From the NCBI RefSeq assembly GCF_003024195.1, contig NZ_KZ679038.1:744001-808000 (forward strand): a DNA stretch of 64,000 nucleotides. The letters are read 5' to 3'. A program made the position numbers and the translations under genes. The notes beneath the pieces are model-generated. The model ran no database searches. It was not told where the DNA came from and saw nothing but the letters and a program-made list of their open reading frames with translations. Shown piece by piece: positions 16,578 through 24,965 of the stretch (position 1 is the first letter of the stretch; each line of letters begins with the position of its first letter). The stretch is from Streptomyces dioscori (lineage in GTDB: Bacteria; Actinomycetota; Actinomycetes; Streptomycetales; Streptomycetaceae).

Positions 16578-17042
16578 TCAGGACGTGGTGGCCCGGTCGC
16601 GATCCCTGTCGCGGTTCCGGTCCCGCCCGCGGTCCCTGTCCCGGTCGCGGTCCCGGCTCAGGCGCTTACGGAGCGTCTGGGCGAACTCCTCCGCCTCCGC
16701 CAGCTGCGCGCGCAGCTTCTCCACCTGCCAGACGGCGTGCTCCTCGTACTCGCGGACGCGCCGCAGCAGGGACTGCCGTTCGTACGCCGTCATCTCCTCG
16801 TCGGAGTCGAGGCGGTCGGTGACGGCCAGCAGGTCGCGCATCTGCTCCAGGGTGAAGTCGAGCGGCTGCATACGGCGGATCGCCTTCAGCCGCGCGACAT
16901 CCTCCCTGGTGTAGAGGCGGAAGCCGCCCTGGGAGCAGGCGGAGGGGGCGACCAGGCCGGTCGCCTCGTAGTGGCGGATCGTGCGCAGTGCCAGCTCCGT
17001 GCGCGCGCCGACCTCGCCGATCTGCATGTGCTCGCTGCTCAT
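16578..17042 (-). CDS. MerR-family regulator with Arg-Asp repeat tail
   Basis: A 154-residue regulator. Residues 6-75 are the MerR winged helix (MQIGEVGARTELALRTIRHYEATGLVAPSA, then FRLYTREDVARLKAIRRMQPLDFTLEQM), followed by a coiled-coil dimer helix to about residue 128. There are no clustered cysteines, so a metal-sensing role is unlikely. The last 25 residues are almost pure Arg-Asp alternation (RDRDRDRDRGRDRNRDRDRD), encoded by a 6-bp-like tandem repeat, an unusual disordered, charge-alternating tail. A palindrome suited to MerR binding lies about 70 bp upstream. Confidence 0.9.
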   Translation of the reverse strand: MSSEHMQIGEVGARTELALRTIRHYEATGLVAPSACSQGGFRLYTREDVARLKAIRRMQPLDFTLEQMRDLLAVTDRLDSDEEMTAYERQSLLRRVREYEEHAVWQVEKLRAQLAEAEEFAQTLRKRLSRDRDRDRDRGRDRNRDRDRDRATTS

Positions 17043-17112
17043 CCGGGCGCCCTACCTCGTCTGTCTCGTCTGTGTCCGTCGCCCGTGCCAGGGGGCGGTA
17101 GACGTCGATCGC

Positions 17113-17130
17113 TACCGTGACGTCGAGGTA
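17113..17130. promoter_or_regulatory. MerR-type operator upstream of MerR gene
   Basis: TACC-gt-GACGTC-ga-GGTA is an 18-bp near-perfect palindrome centred on GACGTC. It lies in the promoter position for the minus-strand merR-like gene and suggests autoregulation. Confidence 0.5.
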
Positions 17131-17254
17131 AAGTATGTGATCATCAGCTCGGTTCCATGACGTTCCCACTCCGTGGGACGGAAGAAAAGTTCCCGTGGCG
17201 CGACCGTCCGGCCGCGACCCTCCGGCCGGCCGGCTGCGATCCCGGCACCGCCCC

Positions 17255-18091
17255 TCAGCCCTTCACCGCCCCCGCCGTGAGGCCCTGGACGATGTGCCGG
17301 CTGGCGAAGGCGAACAGCACCATCGTGGGCAGGATGGTCAGGACCGCCGCTGCGGACATCGAGCCCCAGTCGATGTTGAAGCTGGAGATGAACCCGTTCA
17401 GGGCCGTCGGCACCGTCTTGTTGCTGTCGCTGTTCATCAGCGTCACCGACAGGAACAGCTCGTTCCAGCAGTTGACGAAGTTGAAGATGAACGCCGCGAT
17501 GATCCCGGGCCGCATCACCGGCAGCAGCACCCGGAACAGCGCCCCGAACCGGGACAGGCCGTCGATCATCGCGGCCTCCTCCAGCGCGTCCGGGATGTTC
17601 TCGAAGAATCCCCGGAGCATCACCGTGCAGAACGGGATGCAGACCGCGATGTAGACGAGGATCAGCCCGAGCCGGTTGTCGACCATCTTCAGGTCGGTCA
17701 TCAGCAGGTACAGCGGCCCCAGCGCGATGAACGTCGGGATCATCTGGGTCACCAGGGCGGCCATCAGCAGCGCCGACTTCGTACGGAACTCGAAGCGGGC
17801 CAGTACGTACGCCGACAGCATCGAGATCACGGTGGCGATCGACGCCGCGACGGTGGCCACGATGAGGCTGTTGGTGAGGTAGACGCCGAAGTCGGCCTTG
17901 CCGAACAGTCCGCTGTAGTTCTCCAGCGAGAAGTGCTCGGGCCAGTAGGCGATCGGGAAGGCGAAGATGTCCCCGGGCGCCTTCAGCGACGTGATGGTGA
18001 TCCAGTAGAGGGGGAAGACGGTGAAGACCAGCCACAGCCCCAGGAAGGTGAACTTGGTGGCCCGGCCCGCCGTGGACTCCTTGCCGATCAC
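17255..18091 (-). CDS. ABC sugar-type importer permease (MalG/CUT1 class)
   Basis: A 278-residue inner-membrane permease starting at GTG 18091, which overlaps the stop of the upstream permease (GTGA) and has GAGGTGA upstream. Six membrane segments are apparent, starting at FTFLGLWLVFTVFPLYWITITSLK. The EAA loop reads DALEEAAMIDGLSRFGALFRVLLPVMRPG, the contact for the ATPase. It is the last gene of the four-gene operon. No ATPase gene is present; in Streptomyces the shared MsiK ATPase typically serves such systems, an inference here. Confidence 0.93.
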   Translation of the reverse strand: MIGKESTAGRATKFTFLGLWLVFTVFPLYWITITSLKAPGDIFAFPIAYWPEHFSLENYSGLFGKADFGVYLTNSLIVATVAASIATVISMLSAYVLARFEFRTKSALLMAALVTQMIPTFIALGPLYLLMTDLKMVDNRLGLILVYIAVCIPFCTVMLRGFFENIPDALEEAAMIDGLSRFGALFRVLLPVMRPGIIAAFIFNFVNCWNELFLSVTLMNSDSNKTVPTALNGFISSFNIDWGSMSAAAVLTILPTMVLFAFASRHIVQGLTAGAVKG

Positions 18092-19092
18092 GGCTTCACC
18101 TCTCGCTTCTCGCGCGTGGCCAGGAGGAAGAAGACCGCGAACACCAGCAGCGTCGCGACGACGATGAGACCGAGCGCGGAGGCCCTGCCGTAGTCGCCCT
18201 GCTGCGTGATCTTGATCATCCACGTGGTCACGATGTGCGTCTCGTTGTTCGGTCCGCCGCCGGTCATCCCGAAGATCAGGTCGGGGAAGTTGAAGATCCA
18301 GATGACGCGCAGCAGCACGGTCAGCGCGAGGGTGACCCGGATGTACGGAATGGTGATCTGGAAGAGCGTGCGCACCTTGCCGGCGCCGTCCAGCGCCGAG
18401 GCCTCGTACAGCTCCTCGGGGATGGACTGGAGCGCGGCGAGGATCATGATCGTGAAGAAGGTGACCCCGTACCAGATGTTGGCGACCACGACGGCGAACA
18501 TCGCGGTCTTCGGGTCGGCCAGCCAGGCGACCGGCTCGTCGATCAGGCCGACCTTCTGGAGCAGGTCGTTGACGACGCCGAACTCACTGTTGAACATCCA
18601 GCGGAACAGGATGCCGATGAGGAAGCCGGAGATCGCCCAGGGGAAGAAGATGAGGGCCTGGTAGAGGCCGCGGAAGCGGAACCTGCGGCGCAGCCACAGC
18701 GCGAGGGCGAAGCCGATGACCAGCTGGGGCACGATCGAGCCGAACACCCAGATGGCGGTGTTGCTCAGCACGGTGCCCCAGGCGGGGTCGGCGAAGACGT
18801 CGCGGAAGTTCTGCAGACCCACCCACGAGGTGTCGGTCAGGTCCGTCAGGTTCCAGTGCCGGAAGGCCATCTGGCTGCCGGCGAGCATCGGGTAGTACGT
18901 GAAGACCGCCACGAAGATCGCGGCCGGGGCCATGAAGAGGGTGATGAGGAAACCGCGCCGAGCGGTGAACTCGGGCTTGCGGCGGCCTGGCTGGACCTTG
19001 CGGACGGGCCGGGAGCCCCCGTTGCCGGAGGCCCCCTCCGAAGCCGTCTTGGCCGTCTGCGTCGTGGACGTCGTTTCGGACGCGGTGGGCAT
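18088..19092 (-). CDS. ABC sugar-type importer permease (MalF/CUT1 class)
   Basis: A 334-residue permease starting at ATG 19092, 2 bp after the binding-protein stop, with its ribosome site AGGAG inside that upstream gene. A Thr/Ser/Ala-rich cytoplasmic N-terminus of about 45 residues precedes six membrane spans. The EAA motif is EELYEASALDGAGKVRTLFQITIPYIR. The motif GGGPNNETHIVTTWMIKI is typical of MalF-type partners. It overlaps the second permease by 4 bases, so the two are translationally coupled. Confidence 0.93.
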   Translation of the reverse strand: MPTASETTSTTQTAKTASEGASGNGGSRPVRKVQPGRRKPEFTARRGFLITLFMAPAAIFVAVFTYYPMLAGSQMAFRHWNLTDLTDTSWVGLQNFRDVFADPAWGTVLSNTAIWVFGSIVPQLVIGFALALWLRRRFRFRGLYQALIFFPWAISGFLIGILFRWMFNSEFGVVNDLLQKVGLIDEPVAWLADPKTAMFAVVVANIWYGVTFFTIMILAALQSIPEELYEASALDGAGKVRTLFQITIPYIRVTLALTVLLRVIWIFNFPDLIFGMTGGGPNNETHIVTTWMIKITQQGDYGRASALGLIVVATLLVFAVFFLLATREKREVKP

Positions 19093-19094
19093 GG

Positions 19095-20399
19095 CTAGTT
19101 CTCCTGCTGCCGCTTCTCGGTCCAGTACGTGTCCCAGCCGGCCAGCAGTTCCTTGGGCGTCGTCTTGCCGAGGACCATCTTCTGGATGTCGGCGTCGGCC
19201 CGCTGCTGCCATTCGGCCCACCAGGCGACCCCGCGCGGCTGGCTGACGTTGAGGTAGGTGTCCGGGTTCTCCGTCATGGTGACGTAGCTGGACCACGGGC
19301 CGGTCTTGTAGAACGGGTCCTCGGCGGCCGACTTGAGGATCGGCACCAGGCTGTTCGTCTTGGTGAAGTCCGTCGACGCCTCCCCCTCGGAGAGGAACTC
19401 GACCAGCTTGACCGCTTCCTTCTTGTGCTTGCTGCCCTTGGCGACACCCCATCCGGCGGTGGCCAGCGGCTGTACGGTCTTGCCGCTGGGGCCCGCCACC
19501 AGCGGGGCGGTGCTCCACTGGTCCTTCTTGATGGACTTGGACTCCGAGACGGTCGCGATGACCTCGGGGTCCTGCAGCAGGAAGGCCGTCGAGCCGTTCG
19601 AGAAGCCCTCGACCATCTCGGGGTAGCCCCAGGAGACGGACGACTTCGGGGACGCCTCCTTGAAGAGCTTGAGGTAGGTCTCCATCGCGTCGAGCGCCTC
19701 GGGCGCGGAGAAGATGGTCTTGCCGCTCTTCAGCTTGAAGCCGTCGGCCGCGTCGATCTCGTCGGCGACGTACGCCTCGATGATGGCGGTGGCGTTGCCC
19801 TGGGCGTTGGCGCCGCCGCGGAAGGCGTACCCGTACTTGCGCTTGCCCGGGTCGTGGATGGCCGAGGCCTGTTCCAGCAGGTCGTCCCAGGTGGCCGGCG
19901 GCTTGCTGAAGCCGGCCTCCTTGATCAGGTCGGTGCGGTAGAAGACGCTCAGACCGTAGAAGCCGTACGGGACGAAGTACGTCCTGCCCTTGGCGTCCTG
20001 GGACGCCTTGACGGCGTTCTCCGTCATCGCCTCCCAGCCCTTCCAGCCGGTGAGGTCCTTCTTCATGTCGTAGATCCAGCCGTTGTTCGACCAGGGTCCG
20101 ACGGTCGTGTCCCGTACTTCGAGGGTGTCGACGCCGCTGCCCGACTGGAGCATCTGCTGGATCTTCTGGTCGGCCTGCTCGGTGGGCGGCGAGATCAGGT
20201 TGACCTTGATCTTCGGGTTCTGCTTCTGGAAGTCCGCTATCAGGCCCTTGATCAGGTCCGTGCGGGCCGGGTTCGTCAGGCTCTCCACCATGTTGAGGGT
20301 GACCGTGCCGTCGGCCGTGGAGCCGCTCATGCTGCTACAGCCGGTCAGGACCATCGTGGCGGCGGTGCCGAGGGCGAGAGCTGCCGTCCTTCTTCTCAT
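19095..20399 (-). CDS. Solute-binding lipoprotein of ABC importer (CUT1 class)
   Basis: A 434-residue extracytoplasmic binding protein. MRRRTAALALGTAATMVLTG is a lipoprotein signal with lipobox LTGC (lipidated C21). The mature part is an MalE-like two-lobed fold (VTLNMVESLTNPARTDLIKGLIADFQKQNPKIKVNL; PYGFYGLSVFYRTDLIKEAGF; ...GWGVAKGSKHKKEAVKLVEFL). It lies 102 bp downstream of the PLP enzyme gene. The fold suggests a carbohydrate, but the PLP-enzyme partner leaves open an amino sugar or amino-acid derivative as the ligand. Confidence 0.93.
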   Translation of the reverse strand: MRRRTAALALGTAATMVLTGCSSMSGSTADGTVTLNMVESLTNPARTDLIKGLIADFQKQNPKIKVNLISPPTEQADQKIQQMLQSGSGVDTLEVRDTTVGPWSNNGWIYDMKKDLTGWKGWEAMTENAVKASQDAKGRTYFVPYGFYGLSVFYRTDLIKEAGFSKPPATWDDLLEQASAIHDPGKRKYGYAFRGGANAQGNATAIIEAYVADEIDAADGFKLKSGKTIFSAPEALDAMETYLKLFKEASPKSSVSWGYPEMVEGFSNGSTAFLLQDPEVIATVSESKSIKKDQWSTAPLVAGPSGKTVQPLATAGWGVAKGSKHKKEAVKLVEFLSEGEASTDFTKTNSLVPILKSAAEDPFYKTGPWSSYVTMTENPDTYLNVSQPRGVAWWAEWQQRADADIQKMVLGKTTPKELLAGWDTYWTEKRQQEN

Positions 20400-20501
20400 C
20401 GTGCCGACCTCTTTCTGTGCTGCTGTGCTGGGGACAGGCGTTACGGAGCGCCGGGGAAAGTGCGTGATGCGGGGTGCGTGATGCGGGGTGCCGGGGGGTG
20501 T

Positions 20502-21743
20502 CTACGCCGCGCCCGGTTGTTCTCGGGCCGCGCGGGCCCAGCGGCCGAGGAGGGGGACGCAGTCCTCGGCGAAGTACTCGTAGTCGGCCGCGGTGTTGTA
20601 GACGTGCGCGGACAGCCGCATGTAACCGATGCCGTCGAAGCTGGTGAAAGCCGCCTCCACGCCGAGTTCCCGGGCGGCCCGGTCGCGCAGCGCGTCGGCC
20701 TCGATCCGGGTGCCGGCCAGCCCGTCCGGCAGCCGCACCAGCCGCATGCCCGGGACCGGCATGCCCACGTCGACGGTGCCGTTGACACCGGTCAGTTCGG
20801 CGAAGGCGGCGCCGATGACGCGCTCGCCGTAGCCGGCCAGCTCGTCCATGTACCGGCGGGCGGTGTCCCAGCCCCAGGTGCTCTCGACGAAGTCCAGGGC
20901 CGACGGGGCCGCGAGATAACCGGTGGCGTCGATCGTGCCCTGCTGGTCGAAACGGTCGGGGTACGGATCGGCGGCGCCCCACGAGTCGATCAGGGGATAC
21001 AGCTCCTCGCGCAGCTCGCCACGGGCGACCAGCGTGGCCGTGCCGCGGGGCGTGCAGCCCCACTTGTGCAGGTTGCCGACCCAGAAGTCGCAGGTCAGGC
21101 CCTCCAGCGGGGCCTCGATCAGACCGGGGGCGTGGGCGGCGTCCACCAGGAGCGGGATACCGCGCCGCCGGGCCTCCGCGCCGACCAGTTCCACCGGCAG
21201 CCGGCGGGCGGTGGCGGAGGTGATCTGGTCGAGGACGATCAGGTCCGTGTCGTCGTCGACCGCGGCCATCACGGCCTCGTACGCCTGCTCCTCGCTCGCC
21301 TCCAGCGGCACCCTGGCGGTACGCACCTCGCCGCCCCAGCGCCTGGCGAGCCGCTCGGCTCCCATGGTGACCGCACCGTAGCCGTGGTCGGTGACGACGA
21401 TCGCGCCGCCCCTGCGCCGCTGGAGCGAGGCGAACACCACGCTGATGCCGGCGCTCGCGTTCGGCACCAGGGCCACGTCGTCGGGGGCGACCCGCAGGAA
21501 CGCCGCGAGATCGATCCGGGCGGCGGCGATCCGCTGCGGCAGGGCCGGGAACCACACCACCGGCGAGCTGTCCATCTCGGCCCGGAACTCGTTCTGCCGC
21601 TCCTGGGCCACCAGGGGGACCGCTCCGAACGAGCCATGGTTGAGGTGCTTCATGACGGGGTCCAGCGACCACGCCCGCGCCGCGGGGCGGCCGTCCGCCA
21701 GCAGCAGGGGACGCGGGGCTGTGGTGACCTCGGTCTCGCTCAC
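20502..21743 (-). CDS. Class V aminotransferase, isopenicillin-N-epimerase-like PLP enzyme
   Basis: A 413-residue PLP enzyme from GTG 21743 (GGAG four bases upstream); ATG 21755 would add four residues but has no ribosome site. LNHGSFGAVP is the N-terminal signature of the isopenicillin-N-epimerase/cysteine-desulfurase-like class V group; VDAAHAPG carries the Asp that contacts the pyridine nitrogen and NLHKWGCTPRG the PLP lysine K227. Family members are epimerases, lyases or desulfurases; substrate is not deducible. It is the first gene of an operon with an ABC importer, suggesting it processes the imported compound. No beta-lactam genes are nearby, so a cephamycin role is unlikely. Confidence 0.88.
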   Translation of the reverse strand: MSETEVTTAPRPLLLADGRPAARAWSLDPVMKHLNHGSFGAVPLVAQERQNEFRAEMDSSPVVWFPALPQRIAAARIDLAAFLRVAPDDVALVPNASAGISVVFASLQRRRGGAIVVTDHGYGAVTMGAERLARRWGGEVRTARVPLEASEEQAYEAVMAAVDDDTDLIVLDQITSATARRLPVELVGAEARRRGIPLLVDAAHAPGLIEAPLEGLTCDFWVGNLHKWGCTPRGTATLVARGELREELYPLIDSWGAADPYPDRFDQQGTIDATGYLAAPSALDFVESTWGWDTARRYMDELAGYGERVIGAAFAELTGVNGTVDVGMPVPGMRLVRLPDGLAGTRIEADALRDRAARELGVEAAFTSFDGIGYMRLSAHVYNTAADYEYFAEDCVPLLGRWARAAREQPGAA

Positions 21744-21798
21744 ATCACTCCACATCTACCGAACCCGAGTGCCCGCCGACATCGCGTCCGCAGTGCGC

Positions 21799-21925
21799 AG
21801 ACATCTGACATCGGGTGGGACACGTATGATGACTCGGCATCCTGCACGGCATTTTTGCGCCACGCAAGAGGTATGCAGCGATAGTCATCAGATGACTTTG
21901 GACCGATACATCGGAGACATCTGAC
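21799..21925. promoter_or_regulatory. Three-site operator array between PLP-enzyme operon and GntR
   Basis: AGACATCTGAC occurs identically at 21799-21809 and 21915-21925. Between them AGTCATC-A-GATGACT (21883-21897) is a perfect 15-bp palindrome sharing the core TCAGATGWCT on the reverse strand. Placed between the divergent aminotransferase operon and the FadR-type regulator gene, these are the likely binding sites of that regulator. Confidence 0.7.
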
Positions 21926-21991
21926 GACTCGGAGTCGCTAGAGTGCCCGAGGGTTACGGTGCTGCCGCCGGCCCGCCACGGGAGGAATCGG

Positions 21992-22702
21992 ATGTCCGCA
22001 GTCGACAGGGCGTTCCACGGCCTGCGCCACATGATCGCGACAGGGCGGCTCGGGCCGGGTGAGCGCATTCCGCCGGAGGCCGAGCTGGGCGAGGAACTCG
22101 GGGTCTCCAGAGGTCCGCTGCGCGAGGCCGTACGGATGCTCTCGGCCCTGGGTGTGGTCGAACCTCGGCACGGCTCGGGCACCTATGTGTCCCAGCTCAG
22201 GCCTGAGGACATCATCGGCAGCCTCTCGCTGACCCTCGAACTCCTGCCGCTGACCGGCCTGTTGGAGGTGTACGAGATCCGGCGGGTGCTGGAGGCGCAC
22301 GTCGCGGCCAAGGCCGCGGCGCGGCGGACGCCCGAGACGGTGGCGTCGCTCTTCTCGCTCATCGAGGCGATGGAGGCGACCGAGGACCCCTCCGAGGCGT
22401 CGGACCTCGACCACCGCTTCCACGCGGAGATCGCGCGGGCCGCCGAGAATCCCACGCTGGCTTCGCTGCTCGCGGTCTTTCGCGCCCGCTCGCGCAAGTA
22501 CCAGATCTTCACGCTGCCCGAGGGGCCGGAGCTGCGGCGCAAGAGCGATGCGGATCATCGCGTGCTGGCGACCGCGATCTCCGACCGTGACCCCGGGGCG
22601 GCGGCGGGGGCGGCGGAGGCGCATGTCGCGCAGACGGAGCGGTGGTTGCGGGCTTTTATGCCGCCCGTGGAGGAGGTGGACGGCGGGGGCGTGCGGGACT
22701 GA
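21992..22702 (+). CDS. FadR-type GntR-family regulator (FCD domain)
   Basis: A 236-residue regulator from ATG 21992 with an excellent GGAGGAATCGG ribosome site. The N-terminal winged helix reads GLRHMIATGRLGPGERIPPEAELGEELGVSRGPLREAVRMLSALGVVE. The C-terminal all-helical FCD domain has the metal/ligand residues in LDHRFHAEIARAAENP, SDADHRVLATAI and AAEAHVAQTERWL. FCD regulators usually bind small carboxylates such as sugar acids. It is divergent from the PLP-enzyme/importer operon with a palindrome array between, so it most likely represses both directions. Confidence 0.93.
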   Translation: MSAVDRAFHGLRHMIATGRLGPGERIPPEAELGEELGVSRGPLREAVRMLSALGVVEPRHGSGTYVSQLRPEDIIGSLSLTLELLPLTGLLEVYEIRRVLEAHVAAKAAARRTPETVASLFSLIEAMEATEDPSEASDLDHRFHAEIARAAENPTLASLLAVFRARSRKYQIFTLPEGPELRRKSDADHRVLATAISDRDPGAAAGAAEAHVAQTERWLRAFMPPVEEVDGGGVRD

Positions 22703-22774
22703 CGGGCTGGTCGTGACGGGTGGGTCGCGAGGGGTGACTTGGCCGTCGGCGAGGGGTGGAACGTTGGGTGGGTT

Positions 22775-22883
22775 GTCGGGTGCGGGTGCGTTGTGGTTGC
22801 TCGCGCCGTTCCCCGCGCCCCTGACAGGGCCGGTCGTCGGGTGCGGGTGCGTTGTGGTTGCTCGCGCCGTTCCCCGCGCCCCT
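22775..22883. repeat. Perfect 48-bp tandem-type duplication with two 20-mer copies
   Basis: 22775-22822 and 22836-22883 are identical 48-bp segments, offset by 61 bp. Each starts GTCGGGTGCGGGTGCG and ends with GCGCCGTTCCCCGCGCCCCT, a one-base variant of the recurrent intergenic 20-mer. The second copy ends at the first base of the LysR stop codon. It lies between the convergent GntR and LysR genes. Confidence 0.9.
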
Positions 22884-23800
22884 TATGCGCCCGGCGTTTC
22901 CGTCAGTCGTTTGCCCACCCTTGCCGCTGTCTCGCGTAGCCAGATGTGGGCCGCGTCGTGGGTGTGTACGGGGTGCCACCACAGGGCCTCGCGCAGGGGG
23001 ACCGCCTCGTACGGGGGTGGCATCACGCGGACGGTGGCCAGGGGGGTGAGGAGGCGGGCCAGGCGGGCCTGGACCAGTGCGATGCGCCGGGTGCCCGCGA
23101 CCAGCAGCGGCAGCAGTTGGAAGCTGTCGACGGAGACCTCGACGCGCGGTTCGATGCCGAGCATGCCGAGCTGGCGTACGGCCGGTGAGTCGTAGGTGCG
23201 CTGATACGTCACCCAGGGCAGCCGGGCCAGGTCCGCGCGGGTGAGCCGGTCCCCGACACCGGAGTGGTCCGCGGACACGACGAAGACCCAGCGGTCCTCG
23301 TACAGGTCGGTGGCCGGGAAGCCGCTGACGACGCCGTGCGGCATGAGCAGGCCGTCGGTGGCGCTGAGCAGGGTGGCGGTGTCGTCGACCACGGTGGGCG
23401 GCGTCTGGCTGAAGCGCAGCCGGATACCGGGGGCCTCCTCGTGCACGACACGGGCCAGTTCGGTGCCGAAGACGGCGACGGCGTAGTCGGACGCCATCAG
23501 CCTGAACTCGCGGCTCTCCTTGGCCGGGTCGAAGTGGGCCTGGCTGGCGAAGAGGCGTTCCAGCAGGTCGTACGCGGTGGAGGTGCGGTCCAGGAGGACC
23601 TGGCCGAGGGCCGTGAGTTCGTAGTGGGCGCCCACCCTTGCGAGCAGTTCGTCGTCGAAGTGGCGGCGCAGCCGCGCGAGGGCGGCACTCATGGCCGGCT
23701 GGCTGAGCCCGATGCGTTCACCGGCCCGGGTGACGTTGCGCTCCTCCAGCAGGGCGCGCAGGGCGACGACGAGGTTGAGGTCGAGGCGGGCCAGATTCAC
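22883..23800 (-). CDS. LysR-family regulator of the aromatic-catabolism operon
   Basis: A 305-residue LysR protein starting at GTG 23800 with GGGAG upstream. The N-terminal HTH (LDLNLVVALRALLEERNVTRAGERIGLSQPAMSAALARLRRHFDDEL) is of the NodD/PcaQ-like group; the remainder is the two-lobe inducer domain. It is divergent from six catabolic genes with 163 bp between, the classic arrangement for a LysR activator of an aromatic-degradation operon, probably responding to a pathway substrate or intermediate. Its stop codon abuts the duplicated intergenic repeat. Confidence 0.92.
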   Translation of the reverse strand: MNLARLDLNLVVALRALLEERNVTRAGERIGLSQPAMSAALARLRRHFDDELLARVGAHYELTALGQVLLDRTSTAYDLLERLFASQAHFDPAKESREFRLMASDYAVAVFGTELARVVHEEAPGIRLRFSQTPPTVVDDTATLLSATDGLLMPHGVVSGFPATDLYEDRWVFVVSADHSGVGDRLTRADLARLPWVTYQRTYDSPAVRQLGMLGIEPRVEVSVDSFQLLPLLVAGTRRIALVQARLARLLTPLATVRVMPPPYEAVPLREALWWHPVHTHDAAHIWLRETAARVGKRLTETPGA

Positions 23801-23812
23801 GGCGTCTCCCTT

Positions 23813-23901
23813 GCCATTTACCCTGCCATTTCCTTGGCGGCACGGCTGACAGTATGGCGCTGACCAGGAGAGAATAAACGTCGTGGATGCTTGCCATCCA
23901 C
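23813..23901. promoter_or_regulatory. LysR/catabolic-operon divergent control region
   Basis: GTGGATG-CTTGC-CATCCAC (23883-23901) is a perfect inverted repeat with 7-bp arms, suited to a LysR dimer site, 62-80 bp upstream of the first catabolic gene. GCCATTT occurs twice at 23813-23819 and 23825-23831 (12-bp period), just upstream of the LysR start. Confidence 0.55.
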
Positions 23902-23963
23902 ACAATCTATTTCCCTGATCGCGGGTGCCGGGTCCAGATTGGTCCCACCGCAATCAGGAGGAC

Positions 23964-24965
23964 ATGTCCGTGAAACCCGAAGCCACGCCCGCACCCTTCG
24001 CCGGACGATTCGCCCTCGCCACGCTCTCGGCTCCCGACGGGCCTGCCTTCCCCGCCCTCGTCACGGCGGACGCCCGGGTGCTCGACCTCCGGACCGCCTT
24101 CGGCGACGAGCGCCTGACCGTCCGCGCTCTCCTGGAGGACTGGGACGGGGCGAAGGAGCGGTTGTCGGCGCTGGCCGACCAGGGTGATCCGCGGAGCGGG
24201 CCGCTGGCGGACTTCCGGGTGCACGCCCCCGTGGAGCCGCGTCAGGTGTTCCAGTCCGGTGCCAACTACCGGCAGCACGTCATCGATCTGCATGTCGCGC
24301 ACCGCGATCCGGCCGACGACCGGCCCGAGGAGGAACGCCGTGCCGAGGCCGCCGAGATCATGGACCGCCGGGCCGCCGAGGACCTGCCGTACGTCTTCAT
24401 CGGGCTGCCGAGCGCGATCACGGGCCCGTACGACGAGGTCGTGCTGCCCTCGTGGGCCGAGAAGCCGGACTGGGAGCTGGAGTTGGCCGCCGTGATCGGC
24501 CGGCCCACTCATCGGGTGTCCGTCGAGGAGGCCCTGGACCATGTCGCCGGGTACACGATCGCCAACGACCTCACCGACCGGGCCACCGTCTTCCGCCGGG
24601 ACATGCCGCAGATCGGCACGGACTGGCTGCGCAGCAAGAACGCTCCCGGTTTCACCCCGCTCGGCCCCTGGCTCGTGCCCGCCTCGTCCGTCGCGGACCC
24701 CGGCGACCTGCGCCTGGTGCTCAAGCTGAACGGCGAGACCATGCAGGACGAGTCCACCAAGGACATGCTCTTCGACATCGCCCGGGTGGTTTCCTACGCC
24801 TCCCGGACCGCCGAACTCCTGCCTGGCGACGTGGTGTTGACCGGTTCTCCGGCCGGCAACGGCATGCACCACGGACGGCTGCTGCGGGACGGCGACGTCA
24901 TGGACGGCTCCATCACCGGCCTCGGTGCCCAGCGCACCCGCTGTGTGGCGGAGGCGGCCCGGTGA
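23964..24965 (+). CDS. Fumarylacetoacetate hydrolase (FAH) family protein 1
   Basis: A 333-residue protein with AGGAGGAC directly before ATG 23964. The C-terminal FAH domain is clear: FQSGANYRQH, then metal-ligand-bearing DWELELAAVIGRPTHRVSVEEALDHVAGYTIANDLTDR, and GDVVLTGSPAGNG. Family members cleave C-C bonds, hydrate or decarboxylate acyl-pyruvate-like products of ring cleavage. It is the first gene of the operon and ends in GTGA overlapping the cyclase gene. It belongs to a different FAH subgroup from the last gene of the operon. Confidence 0.9.
   Translation: MSVKPEATPAPFAGRFALATLSAPDGPAFPALVTADARVLDLRTAFGDERLTVRALLEDWDGAKERLSALADQGDPRSGPLADFRVHAPVEPRQVFQSGANYRQHVIDLHVAHRDPADDRPEEERRAEAAEIMDRRAAEDLPYVFIGLPSAITGPYDEVVLPSWAEKPDWELELAAVIGRPTHRVSVEEALDHVAGYTIANDLTDRATVFRRDMPQIGTDWLRSKNAPGFTPLGPWLVPASSVADPGDLRLVLKLNGETMQDESTKDMLFDIARVVSYASRTAELLPGDVVLTGSPAGNGMHHGRLLRDGDVMDGSITGLGAQRTRCVAEAAR

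Noticed and set aside
20502..21743. A beta-lactam (cephamycin) pathway based on the isopenicillin-N-epimerase-like enzyme
   Set aside because: No synthetase, synthase or expandase genes are present; neighbours are an ABC importer and a FadR-type regulator.
22775..22883. Direct repeats considered as a CRISPR
   Set aside because: Only two units with a 13-bp spacer and no cas genes; copies are related to an intergenic element found elsewhere.
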